Below the pieces are notes generated by a model that saw nothing but the letters and a program-made list of their open reading frames with translations, was not told the origin of the DNA and did not search any database. The position numbers were made by a program, and so were the translations under genes. DNA of 64,000 nucleotides from Micromonospora echinospora (GTDB lineage Bacteria > Actinomycetota > Actinomycetes > Mycobacteriales > Micromonosporaceae): assembly GCF_900091495.1 (NCBI RefSeq), contig NZ_LT607413.1, positions 4,169,001 to 4,233,000 of the forward strand. The letters are read 5' to 3'. Within the stretch, counting starts at the first letter, position 1; each line of letters begins with the position of its first letter. Shown piece by piece: positions 7,909 through 15,263 of this stretch.

Positions 7909-9045
7909 ATGCGTGTGCTGCTCTGTCCGGACAAGTTCGCCGGCACCCTGCCCGCCCAGGAGGTGGCCCACGCGGTGGCCACCGGCTGGCGCGAGGTCGC
8001 CCAAGGTGACGAACTCCTCATCCGGCCCCTCGCCGACGGTGGGCCCGGCTTCGTCGCGGTCCTCGCCGACGCGCTCGGCGGCCGGCGGATACCGGTGCCG
8101 ACGGTCGACCCGCTGGGCCGCCCGACCGCCGGGGAGATCCTGCTCACCGACGACGGGACCGCGTACCTCGAAAGCGCCCAGGCGTGCGGCCTGCACCTGC
8201 TCGCTCCGGACGAGCGTGACCCGAAGACCACCACCTCGTACGGGCTCGGGCTGCTGGTCACCGCGGCGGTGGAGCACGGCGCGCGGACCGTGGTGATCGG
8301 GCTGGGCGGTTCCGGCACCAACGACGCCGGCGCCGGCATGTTCGCCGCGCTCGGCGCGACCCCGCTGGACGAGGCCGGCCGGGCACTGCCGTACGGCGGG
8401 GCGGCGCTGGTCGCCGTGGCCGGCCTGGACGGCGTGCCCCGGCTGCGCGACGCCACCCTGGTCGCCGCCAGCGACGTGGACAACCCGCTGCTCGGGCTGC
8501 ACGGGGCGAGCAGCGTCTACGGCCCGCAGAAGGGGGCGACCCGCGAGGACGTGCTGCTGCTCGACGCGGCGTTGGAGCGCTTCGCGGGCGTACTTGAGAA
8601 AGACCTGCCGGGCTGCCCGGCCGGGCTCGGCGCGTTGCCCGGCGGTGGCGCGGCCGGTGGGCTCGGCGCGGCGGTGCTCGCCCTCGGCGGCCGGTGCGAA
8701 TCCGGCATCGGGCTGGTCACCCGGGCGATCGGCCTGGAGGCGGCGCTGGACGCGGTGGATCTGGTGATCACCGGGGAGGGCTCCTTCGACCACCAGTCGC
8801 TGCGCGGCAAGGTGGTCGCCGGGGTGGCCGGCGCGGCCCGGGACCGGGGCGTGCCCTGCGTGGTGGTGGCCGGCCGGGTCAGTACCGGCCGGCGGGAGGC
8901 CGCCTCGGCCGGGGTGACCGACACCCACAGCCTGGTGGAACACTTCGGGGGTGAGGAACACGGCGGAGTCGAGGCGGCCATGAGCCGTCCGGCGGAGGGA
9001 CTCCGGGCGCTGGGTGCCCGACTGGCCGGACAGTGGAGCCGCTGA
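7909..9045 (+). CDS. Glycerate kinase (GlxK/GarK family)
   Basis: Phosphorylates D-glycerate to phosphoglycerate, linking glyoxylate or serine-derived glycerate to glycolysis. The 378-residue size is normal for glycerate kinase type II. The ATG at 7909 gives MRVLLCPDKFAGTLPAQEVA, matching the family N-terminus (MKIVIAPDSFKG-like). Further conserved blocks are PLADGGPGF, the glycine-rich VIGLGGSGTNDAGAGM, ASDVDNPLLG, YGPQKGA, GGGAAGGLGAA and the C-terminal DLVITGEGSFDHQSLRGKV with an Asp/Glu-rich active site. In M. tuberculosis the homologue Rv2205c is likewise adjacent to the HesB-like gene, and that order is kept here. A weak GTG further upstream exists but would add non-conserved sequence. 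Confidence 0.93.
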   Translation: MRVLLCPDKFAGTLPAQEVAHAVATGWREVAQGDELLIRPLADGGPGFVAVLADALGGRRIPVPTVDPLGRPTAGEILLTDDGTAYLESAQACGLHLLAPDERDPKTTTSYGLGLLVTAAVEHGARTVVIGLGGSGTNDAGAGMFAALGATPLDEAGRALPYGGAALVAVAGLDGVPRLRDATLVAASDVDNPLLGLHGASSVYGPQKGATREDVLLLDAALERFAGVLEKDLPGCPAGLGALPGGGAAGGLGAAVLALGGRCESGIGLVTRAIGLEAALDAVDLVITGEGSFDHQSLRGKVVAGVAGAARDRGVPCVVVAGRVSTGRREAASAGVTDTHSLVEHFGGEEHGGVEAAMSRPAEGLRALGARLAGQWSR

Positions 9046-9271
9046 CCGCCGGGTCCCCACCTGGGGTCAGCCTGGCGAGCCGCCGGAGAAGCTGCGGCGT
9101 GAGCCGTCGACCGCCGGTCCGCAGGGCGGCGTTGACTGCTGACCCACGGCCGACCGGGCCACCCCGCCCCGGAGCGGCCTACAATCAGACCTGGACCACA
9201 GTGGGAATCACTGGACCGGCGAGGACGTTGGCCCGGAGAGACCACACCGACGCGCGCAGGGAGAATTCCAC

Positions 9272-9640
9272 GTGACCACGCCAGCGCAGACCGACTCGAC
9301 CGAGGCCAAGGCCCCCACGACCGTCGTCCTCACCGACGTCGCGGCGCAGAAGGTCAAGGCCCTGATCGAGCAGGAGGGCCGCGACGACCTGCGGCTCCGG
9401 GTCGCGGTGCAGCCGGGTGGCTGCTCCGGCCTGCGGTACCAGCTCTTCTTCGACGAGCGTTCCCTCGACGGGGACGTCGTCACTGACTTCGGTGGTGTCG
9501 AGGTCGTCGTCGACCGGATGAGCGCCCCGTACCTGACCGGCGCAACGATCGACTTCGCCGACCGGATCGACGCCCAGGGCTTCACCATCGACAACCCGAA
9601 CGCGGGCAGCTCCTGCGCCTGCGGTGACTCGTTCAGCTGA
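9272..9640 (+). CDS. erpA: A-type iron-sulfur carrier protein (ErpA/IscA-like)
   Basis: Small cytoplasmic scaffold or carrier that delivers Fe-S clusters to target proteins. The product is 122 residues with a GTG start at 9272 behind an AGGGAGA ribosome site. The three cluster-binding cysteines are present: one in QPGGCSGLRY and two in SSCACGDSF near the C-terminus. The N-terminal 18 residues (Thr/Ala/Glu-rich) are a typical actinobacterial extension. A strong terminator follows at 9659. Possible clients nearby are NadA and the Rieske protein QcrA, but that is inference from proximity. It corresponds in position and sequence type to Rv2204c of M. tuberculosis. Confidence 0.93.
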   Translation: MTTPAQTDSTEAKAPTTVVLTDVAAQKVKALIEQEGRDDLRLRVAVQPGGCSGLRYQLFFDERSLDGDVVTDFGGVEVVVDRMSAPYLTGATIDFADRIDAQGFTIDNPNAGSSCACGDSFS

Positions 9641-9658
9641 GTCGCTGACCTCGGCCCG

Positions 9659-9700
9659 ACGGCGGGGCCGCCCCTCTTCCGGGGCGGCCCCGCCGTTTTC
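9659..9700 (+). terminator. Intrinsic terminator after erpA
   Basis: A 14-16 bp perfect GC stem: the left arm ends GGCGGGGCCGCCCC (9661-9674), the loop is TCTTCC, the right arm is GGGGCGGCCCCGCC (9681-9694), and GTTTTC follows. This is the clearest rho-independent terminator in the window and ends the erpA transcript 19 bp after its stop codon. Confidence 0.9.
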
Positions 9701-9737
9701 GTACCGCCCCGTCACGGTTCCGCCCGCCCGCGTTCTA

Positions 9738-9797
9738 GTGGTAGCAGGGGCCCCTTGCAGGGCGAAAATCACCTGTAGGGGGCCCCTGCTACCACCC
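9738..9797. repeat. Palindromic intergenic repeat, copy 2
   Basis: Left arm GTGGTAGCAGGGGCCCC (9738-9754) and right arm GGGGCCCCTGCTACCAC (9780-9796) form a perfect 17 bp inverted repeat around a loop that contains GCGAAAATCACC. It lies between the erpA terminator and the adenosine kinase gene, both on the plus strand, so this copy is not needed as a terminator for erpA. Copies 1 and 3 share the arms but not the loop. Confidence 0.9.
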
Positions 9798-9906
9798 GGG
9801 CGCTCAAGCGTCGCTCGAAGGGCCATGTCCCAATCGGCGGGCCGGTGGAAAGATGACCGGGCCGGTAGGCTGACCGGCGCTCTGCTCCCCGACCGCGAGG
9901 GTTGAC

Positions 9907-10884
9907 ATGAAGATCGCCGTGACTGGCTCGATCGCGACCGACCACCTGATGAGCTTCCCCGGCCGGTTCGCCGACCAGCTCATCGCCGACCAGCTGGACA
10001 AGGTCTCGCTGTCCTTCCTCATCGACGACCTCATCGTCCGGCGTGGCGGTGTGGCCGCGAACATCGCCTTCGGGATGGCCCAGCTCGGGTTGACCCCGGT
10101 GCTGGTCGGCGCGGTCGGTGCCGACTTCGCCGACTACCGCTCCTGGCTGGAGCGGCACGGTGTCGACTGCGACTCGGTGCACGTCAGCGAGGTCGCGCAC
10201 ACCGCTCGTTTCGTCTGCACCACCGACACCGACATGTGCCAGATCGCCTCCTTCTACGCCGGGGCGATGAGCGAGGCCCGCAACATCGAGTTGGCCCCGG
10301 TCGCGCAGCGGGTCGGTCGCCTCGATCTGGTGCTGGTCGGCGCCAACGACCCCGAGGCGATGCTGCGTCACTCGGCCGAGTGCCGGGAGCGCGGCTACCA
10401 CTTCGCCGCCGACCCCTCCCAGCAGCTCGCGCGGATGGACGGCAGCGACGTCGCCGGCCTGATCGACGGCGCCACCTACCTGCTCACCAACGAGTACGAG
10501 AAGTCGCTGCTGCAGAGCAAGGCCGGCCTCACCGATGCCCAACTGCTCGACCGGGTGACCATCCGGGTCACCACGCTCGGCAAGGACGGCGTGGAGATCG
10601 AGGGGCGGGACGTCCCGCGGCTACACGTGCCGGCCGTCCGGGACGTCCGCGAAGTCGACCCGACCGGCGTCGGTGACGGCTTCCGCGGCGGCTTCTTCGC
10701 CGGCCTCTCCTGGGGTCTCGGCCTGGAGCAGGCCGCCCAGGTCGGCTGCCTCTCCGCCGCGATGGTGCTGGAGAACCACGGCGCGCAGGAGTACCAGATC
10801 CACCGGGACGCCTTCGTCAAGCGCCTCGCCGAGTCCTACGGCGACGCCGTCGCCGACCAGGTCCGCCCCCACCTGCTCGGCTGA
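9907..10884 (+). CDS. adoK: Adenosine kinase (PfkB/ribokinase family)
   Basis: Phosphorylates adenosine to AMP for purine salvage. The 325-residue protein starts at ATG 9907 (MKIAVTGSIATDHLMSFPGRF), nearly identical in pattern to the M. tuberculosis adenosine kinase Rv2202c, which has the same opening and the same RRGGVAANIAFGMAQLG and SFYAGAMSEARNI blocks. The catalytic base lies in the PfkB signature DPTGVGDGFRGGF and the anion hole is formed by the GVGD loop. The signature VTTLGKDGVEI marks the nucleotide-binding side. It is not a sugar kinase by this comparison, although older annotations of homologues used that name. It probably has its own promoter between the palindromic repeat and the start; no obvious box was seen. 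Confidence 0.93.
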   Translation: MKIAVTGSIATDHLMSFPGRFADQLIADQLDKVSLSFLIDDLIVRRGGVAANIAFGMAQLGLTPVLVGAVGADFADYRSWLERHGVDCDSVHVSEVAHTARFVCTTDTDMCQIASFYAGAMSEARNIELAPVAQRVGRLDLVLVGANDPEAMLRHSAECRERGYHFAADPSQQLARMDGSDVAGLIDGATYLLTNEYEKSLLQSKAGLTDAQLLDRVTIRVTTLGKDGVEIEGRDVPRLHVPAVRDVREVDPTGVGDGFRGGFFAGLSWGLGLEQAAQVGCLSAAMVLENHGAQEYQIHRDAFVKRLAESYGDAVADQVRPHLLG

Positions 10885-10973
10885 CCGCCTCCGCAGACGC
10901 CGCTCCGGGCAGCCGCCGCGTGCCGGTGGCCGCCCGGAGGGCACGGTGCCAACCGTCGGCGCCGACGGGCGAC

Positions 10974-11236
10974 TCAGGGGCGGTGCTCTCGTGGATCGGT
11001 CCGCACTCGCACCAAACTGACGTGGGGCAGCTCGGACATCGCGGCGAGGTGGCGGAGCTGGGCCCGACGGGGCTCCTCGCCGTTGACGCGTAACCGCAGC
11101 GCCGCCTCGCCGATCACCGCGTGCAGGGTCAACGGCTTCTCGTCGGTGAGCCGCGCGCGGGTCTGCCGGAGACGGGGACCTGCTCTGTGGCGACCAGCGG
11201 ACGTACGCCGGACGGTTTCCGAGCGCCGACAGCGCC
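10974..11236 (-). pseudogene. Relic of an Scr1/DUF5753-type helix-turn-helix regulator (C-terminal fragment)
   Basis: On the minus strand the stretch from about 11174 down to a TGA at 10974 reads RLRQTRARLTDEKPLTLH, then AVIGEAALRLRVNGEEPR, then RAQLRHLAAMSELPHVSL. These are strongly reminiscent of the middle of the DUF5753 domain that follows the XRE helix-turn-helix in actinobacterial regulators. Just upstream the family block LVATEQV is visible but in another frame, so a frameshift separates them, and the N-terminal helix-turn-helix is missing; the stop comes soon after, before the domain ends. I see a decayed fragment. The rest of the 600 bp gap between adenosine kinase and the TusA-like gene (10885-11486) holds no other supportable gene. 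Confidence 0.6.
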
Positions 11237-11486
11237 GTACGGATCTTCAGCCGCGCCGGACGGCGGTTACGGCTGATCTGGATCGACGAGTCGGTCCACC
11301 CGACGGGCGTGACAGCGCAGATCTTGGACACTTAGCGCTCAAATGGAACGGTAACTGTCCAAGGTCGTGTCAGTGGGGAGCGCGGCCGGTACGCCGAGCA
11401 CAGCCGGGGGCGTCAAGTGGAAGCGCGGCCGGGTCGCCGCGTGGGACGTTGTGGCGGGACGCTGGCTGAGGGCCGGGCGGAGGGAC

Positions 11487-11864
11487 TCAGCGGGTGCGGC
11501 GGACGTCGTAGCCGGGTCCGTCGACGGCGGCCACGAACTCCTGCCCGCGCATCCGGCACCAGGCCGGGATGTCCACCGCTGCCGCCGGGTCGTCGGCGAG
11601 AACCCGCAGCACCGCGCCGACCGGCAGGTCCGGCAGGCGGCGGGCGAGCGCGATGACCGGCAGCGGGCAGCGCTGCCCGAGACAGTCCAGCACCTCGTCC
11701 GGCCCAGTCGTCACGGCCTGCTCCGGCCCGCCCGTCGCCGCCTGCTCTGGCCTCGTGGTCGCGTTCTTGGTCGGAGTGCTGCCCGGCCCAGCCGGTCCGG
11801 GAGGTTCCGGCCCGGCGGCCGTGGCACGTTGCGGGTCGGCCCCGGCGGGCGGTACGGCGGTCAC
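11487..11864 (-). CDS. TusA-family sulfurtransferase with Pro/Thr-rich N-terminal extension
   Basis: A 125-residue protein whose C-terminal 70 residues form a TusA/SirA domain: LDCLGQRCPLPVIALARRL carries the CPxP motif with the persulfide-accepting cysteine, followed by VGAVLRVLADDPAAAVDIPAWC. The first 50 residues are a low-complexity Pro/Ala/Thr/Gly linker, unusual for TusA, which is normally about 80 residues. The start is GTG at 11864, overlapping the stop of the cysteine desulfurase gene by 4 bp (GTGA), so the two proteins are coupled. The natural reading is that the desulfurase hands sulfur to this carrier. The acceptor pathway is not evident; the nearby cytochrome oxidase genes are a neighbourhood, not a proven client. 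Confidence 0.85.
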   Translation of the reverse strand: MTAVPPAGADPQRATAAGPEPPGPAGPGSTPTKNATTRPEQAATGGPEQAVTTGPDEVLDCLGQRCPLPVIALARRLPDLPVGAVLRVLADDPAAAVDIPAWCRMRGQEFVAAVDGPGYDVRRTR

Positions 11865-13012
11865 AGCCCCACCACCCCGGCCTCGGCGCGCAGGCCGGCG
11901 ACGATCTCCGGCAGCTCGGTCAGGAACCGTTCGACGTCCGCCTCGGTGGTCTCCCGGTGCAGGCTGACCCGGACGTTGCCGTGCGAGAGCACCCCCATCG
12001 CCTCCAGCACGTGTGACGGCCGCAGCGTCGACGCGGTGCACGAGGACCCGGAGGAGACGGCGAAGCCCCGCCGGTCCAGCGCGTGCAGCAGCGCCTCGCC
12101 GTCGACGTAGAGGCAGGAGAAGGTCACCAGGTGGGGGAGGCGGTCCACCGGGTCGCCCACGACCTCGACGTCCGGCACGTCCGCCGCGATCCGGGCCCGG
12201 ATCCGCTCCACCAGCGGCGTGAGCCGGGCGGCCTCGGCCGCCGCGTCGGCCGCCGCGGCGCGCAGGCTCGCCGCCGCCGCGACCACCGCCGGCAGGTTCA
12301 ACGACCCCGGCGTACGGCCCGACTCCCGCTCGTCGGCCGGCCAGGGCGACTCCCACCGGGTGCCCTTGCGGACCACCAGCAGTCCCACGCCGGACGGGCC
12401 GCCCCACTTGTGGGCGCTGGCGGTCAGCACCGACCAGCCGGTGGGCACGGGGGCCCGGCCGACCACCTGGGCGGCGTCGACGTACAGCGGCACCCCCGCC
12501 CCGGCGCAGGCGGCGGCGGCCTCGGCGACCGGCTGCACGGTGCCCACCTCGTGGCTGGCCGCGATCAGGCTGGCCCAGGCCACCCCGGGCGACCGGACCG
12601 CCGTCCCCCACGCGTCGAGGTCGAGTCGGCCCGACCGGTGGACCGGCACGGACACCGCCTGACCGCCGTCGGCGACGTGCCGCTCGGCGGCGTGCAGGAC
12701 GGCGGAGTGTTCGATCGCCGAGTGCACCAGCACCGGGCCGACCCGCCGTCGAGCGGCCAGGCCGCCCAGCACCGCGCCGTGCGCCGCCGTGGTGCCGTTG
12801 GCGGTGAAGGAGAGCTCGTCGGGGCGTACCCCGAGGGTCTCGGCTGCCGCGGCCCGCGCCGCGTCGAGGAGTTGACGGGCCCGGCGGGCGGACGTGTAGA
12901 GCCGACCGGGGTCGGCCCAGCCGTCGGCCAGGGCGGCGGCCAGCGCCTGTCTGGCCACCGGGTGCAACGGGGTGGCGGTGGCCGCGTCCAGGTAGACCGG
13001 GGGAGCGCTCAC
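11861..13012 (-). CDS. Cysteine desulfurase (class V aminotransferase, NifS/IscS-like)
   Basis: PLP enzyme that releases sulfur from cysteine as an enzyme persulfide. The GTG at 13012 gives 383 residues starting MSAPPVYLDAATATPLHPVA, which matches the family opening (YLDxAATTPLxP). Visible active-site parts: HSAIEHSAV, the ASHEVGTVQP loop, the PLP lysine in TASAHKWGGPSGVG and the mobile-loop cysteine in SSGSSCTAS. Upstream in-frame sequence (to 13555) is out-of-gene shadow. The gene is followed with a 4 bp overlap by a TusA-type acceptor. It is divergent from ctaC, with about 200 bp between starts. The genome presumably also has a SUF-linked desulfurase; this one looks like the TusA-partnered paralogue. 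Confidence 0.92.
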   Translation of the reverse strand: MSAPPVYLDAATATPLHPVARQALAAALADGWADPGRLYTSARRARQLLDAARAAAAETLGVRPDELSFTANGTTAAHGAVLGGLAARRRVGPVLVHSAIEHSAVLHAAERHVADGGQAVSVPVHRSGRLDLDAWGTAVRSPGVAWASLIAASHEVGTVQPVAEAAAACAGAGVPLYVDAAQVVGRAPVPTGWSVLTASAHKWGGPSGVGLLVVRKGTRWESPWPADERESGRTPGSLNLPAVVAAAASLRAAAADAAAEAARLTPLVERIRARIAADVPDVEVVGDPVDRLPHLVTFSCLYVDGEALLHALDRRGFAVSSGSSCTASTLRPSHVLEAMGVLSHGNVRVSLHRETTEADVERFLTELPEIVAGLRAEAGVVGL

Positions 13013-13208
13013 GGGTGCCAACGTAGCGTGCGGGGGGTGTTCGCGATCCCTCGACCGGGGCGGACACGCGACCCCAGGGCATTCCGGTCCGTCATGGTCG
13101 AGTAATCTGCGACCGTCGGTGACGCCTTTGCCGCCGGTGCTGTCAATCCGCCGGCCGGGCCGGCGGAACCGGGTCAGACACCGCGGCGCGCTAGGGAGGC
13201 AGGACCAG

Positions 13209-14183
13209 GTGGTCGCAAGGAGTTCGGAGGTACGGCCGACGGCCGTACGGCACAACGCTTCCCCGGGAGCCGGTGGGCGCCGGGGACGGGGTGCCGGGCG
13301 GCTCGCCGGTCTCGGTCTCAGCGCAGGGGCGACTCTGGTCCTGCTGACGGGTTGTGACGTCGGTGCGGCGTTCGACGGTTTCGGCTGGCCGCAGGGCGGC
13401 ATCTCGGCCGAGTCCCGGCGGATGTACGACCTCTGGATCGCGTCCTGCATCGCGGCGCTCGCGGTCGGGGTCTTCGTCTGGGGCCTGATCTTCTGGTGCA
13501 TCATCCGGTACCGCAAGCGCGGTAACGAGCTGCCCGTGCAGACCCGGTTCAACATGCCGATGGAGTTCCTCTACACGATCGCGCCGATCCTGATCGTCTC
13601 GGTGCTCTTCTACTACACCGCGGTCGTGCAGACCGACGTGGAGAAGCGCACGGCGAACCCGGACGTGGTCGTCGAGATCGTCGCTTTCAAGTGGAACTGG
13701 CAGTTCAACTACCGGGACGGCCTGGGCAAGGACGCGAACACCGTCGCGTCGGTCCTCGGCACCAGCGAGGTCATCCCGGTGCTGGTGCTGCCGACCAACC
13801 GGTCCATCCGGTTCGAGGAGACCAGCAAGGACGTCATCCACTCCTTCTGGGTGCCGGAGCTGCTCTTCAAGCGGGACGTCTTCCCCGGCAAGATCCGCAA
13901 CGAGTTCGAGATCTCCGAGCTGGTGACCGAGGGCGCGTACGTGGGCCGCTGCGCCGAGCTGTGCGGCAGCTACCACGCCTTCATGAACTTCGAGCTGCGG
14001 GTCGTGTCGCCGCAGGAGTACGACCAGTTCCTCGCCGCCAAGCGGGACGGCCGGTCGACCCAGGAGGCGCTCCAGTCGATCGGTGAGGATCCGTACGCGA
14101 CGACCACCCGGCCGTTCGAGACCCGGCGCACCGAGAGCAACTTCAACAACGCGGCCGGCACGCCGGCCGGCGCGGGACGCTGA
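13209..14183 (+). CDS. ctaC: Cytochrome c oxidase subunit II
   Basis: Membrane-anchored CuA subunit of the aa3 oxidase, 324 residues. The GTG at 13209 lies 9 nt after GGGAGG. An N-terminal signal ends with a lipobox-like LLTGC (cysteine followed by DVG), so the mature protein is probably a lipoprotein; two further membrane helices follow (IASCIAALAVGVFVWGLIF and FLYTIAPILIVSVLFYYT). The CuA ligands are all visible: His211 in DVIHSFWVPEL, and Cys248, Cys252, His256 and Met259 in CAELCGSYHAFM. The aromatic patch FKWNWQF needed for electron entry from the bcc complex is intact. ctaF follows 10 bp later. ctaD, the catalytic subunit, is not in this window. Confidence 0.96.
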   Translation: MVARSSEVRPTAVRHNASPGAGGRRGRGAGRLAGLGLSAGATLVLLTGCDVGAAFDGFGWPQGGISAESRRMYDLWIASCIAALAVGVFVWGLIFWCIIRYRKRGNELPVQTRFNMPMEFLYTIAPILIVSVLFYYTAVVQTDVEKRTANPDVVVEIVAFKWNWQFNYRDGLGKDANTVASVLGTSEVIPVLVLPTNRSIRFEETSKDVIHSFWVPELLFKRDVFPGKIRNEFEISELVTEGAYVGRCAELCGSYHAFMNFELRVVSPQEYDQFLAAKRDGRSTQEALQSIGEDPYATTTRPFETRRTESNFNNAAGTPAGAGR

Positions 14184-14193
14184 GGGGGCCGGC

Positions 14194-14619
14194 ATGAGGA
14201 CCGAGTGGAAGATCTTCTCCATCATCGCGGCGTTCCTGCTCGCTGTCAGCGTCCTCTACGGCGCCTGGACGGCCGGTGAGACCGGTCACGTCGAGTGGGT
14301 CGGCACCGTCGCCCTGCTGCTGTCGTTCGGGCTCTGCGCGATGTGCGGTGGGTTCTTCTGGTTCGTCGCCCGCCGGATCGACCTGCGTCCGGAGGACCGC
14401 GCCGACGGGGAGATCGCCGACGGCGCCGGCGAGGTCGGCTTCTTCAGCCCCGGCAGCTACTGGCCGTTCGGCCTGGCGCTCGCCGCCGCCGTCACCGGCT
14501 TCGGCCTGGTGATCTGGCAGTACTGGCTGATCGCCCTGGGCCTGGTGGCGGTCGCCCTGGCCACGTCCGGTCTGCTCTTCGAGTACTACACCGGCACCCG
14601 GCGCACCGCCGAGCACTGA
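14194..14619 (+). CDS. ctaF: Cytochrome c oxidase subunit IV (actinobacterial type)
   Basis: Small accessory membrane subunit of the aa3 oxidase found only in actinobacteria, 141 residues. The ATG at 14194 gives MRTEWKIFSIIAAFLLAVSVLYG. Four hydrophobic helices are seen: the first at the N-terminus, then WVGTVALLLSFGLCAMCGGF, a long polar loop (RRIDLRPEDRADGEI...), then YWPFGLALAAAVTGFGLVIW and LIALGLVAVALATSGLLFEY. The loop motif FFSPGSYWPF matches the subunit IV family. It directly follows ctaC with a 10 bp gap, the same order as Rv2200c-Rv2199c, and is followed by a strong symmetrical hairpin. Confidence 0.93.
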   Translation: MRTEWKIFSIIAAFLLAVSVLYGAWTAGETGHVEWVGTVALLLSFGLCAMCGGFFWFVARRIDLRPEDRADGEIADGAGEVGFFSPGSYWPFGLALAAAVTGFGLVIWQYWLIALGLVAVALATSGLLFEYYTGTRRTAEH

Positions 14620-14635
14620 CCGGCGTCGTCCGACC

Positions 14636-14677
14636 ACGACGAGGGCCGCCTCCCCTTCGGGAGGCGGCCCTCGTCGT
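14636..14677. terminator. Bidirectional hairpin terminator between ctaF and the zinc-ribbon gene
   Basis: A perfect 19 bp stem: left arm ACGACGAGGGCCGCCTCCC (14636-14654), loop CTTC, right arm the exact complement (14659-14677). It lies 17 bp after the ctaF stop and about 60 bp beyond the stop of the convergent small gene at 14741. There is no long T-run on either side, as is common in high-GC actinomycetes. Confidence 0.85.
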
Positions 14678-14740
14678 GTGGGCGCTCCGGCCCGGCGGGA
14701 GGATCCTCGCGGAACGAGGACGGGCCGCCGACGTGCCGGG

Positions 14741-14947
14741 TCAGGCCGCCCTACGGTGTCCGCGCGACACCGGTCGGCGGTCGGCCAGCCGGGCGGGAGT
14801 GAACCGGAAGGTGGCGATCAGCACCGCCGAGCCGCAGCCGGTGCAACTCAGCTCGGGGCAGTCCGCCCCGTGCCCGTCTTCGCAGGGCGGGACCTCGAAC
14901 AGTTGGACGCCCTGGCAGCTGTCGCAGTACAGCTCGCGCTCCGACAC
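14741..14947 (-). CDS. Small CxxC zinc-ribbon-like protein
   Basis: A 68-residue protein starting at GTG 14947 with a clear ribosome site (AGAGGAG, about 7 nt upstream). It reads MSERELYCDSCQGVQLFEVP, then a second cysteine cluster CEDGHGADC, then CTGCGSAVLIATFRF and a basic tail. Two CxxC knuckles (CDSC and CTGC) suggest a bound zinc. I do not recognise a named family, but such short ribbons are common in actinomycete genomes and are often of unknown function. Longer in-frame starts upstream run through the 17 bp tandem repeats and are unlikely. The gene converges on ctaF. Confidence 0.75.
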   Translation of the reverse strand: MSERELYCDSCQGVQLFEVPPCEDGHGADCPELSCTGCGSAVLIATFRFTPARLADRRPVSRGHRRAA

Positions 14948-15047
14948 GGGCGTCTCCTCTCTGTGCGGGCTGCCGGCGGGGCGGGCCTCCGGTCGACCCG
15001 GACGGCGCGGGCCGGCACCGGGGACCACCGGGGGCCGGTGAACACCC

Positions 15048-15132
15048 GGCACCGGTGGACATCCGGCACCGGTGGACATCCGGCACCGGTGGACATCCGG
15101 CACCGGTGGACATCCGGCACCGGTGGACATCC
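15048..15132. repeat. Five tandem copies of a 17 bp unit
   Basis: The unit GGCACCGGTGGACATCC is repeated five times without error (15048-15064, 15065-15081, 15082-15098, 15099-15115, 15116-15132), preceded by a degenerate copy (GGCCGGTGAACACCC) and followed by a decayed one. Each unit contains the palindrome ACCGGT. The array lies about 100 bp upstream of the start of the zinc-ribbon gene and before the trpD stop, in a gene-free stretch of about 315 bp (14948-15263). Seventeen is not a multiple of three, so the array is not coding-selected. It could bind a protein or be a simple slippage repeat. Confidence 0.95.
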
Positions 15133-15263
15133 GGGGCCTCTGGACCACCTCCACCTGTGGACCGCTCGGCACGGCAGCAGCGAAAACTACTCGGCTGTAG
15201 TTTGGCACGCGGGTCCGACAACCTCGTCGGAAGCCCGGCCGGGGAGCGGTCGGTCTCCGCCGC

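Noticed and set aside
9738..9797. Second terminator for erpA
   Set aside because: A strong terminator with a T-run already lies at 9659-9700, and the same arms recur at unrelated sites.
10621..11331. Minus-strand frame reading MSKICAVTPVGWTD...
   Set aside because: Its second half is antisense to adenosine kinase and its first half crosses the DUF5753 relic in a different frame; no family features.
15048..15132. CRISPR array
   Set aside because: The 17 bp units are directly adjacent without spacers and there are no cas genes.
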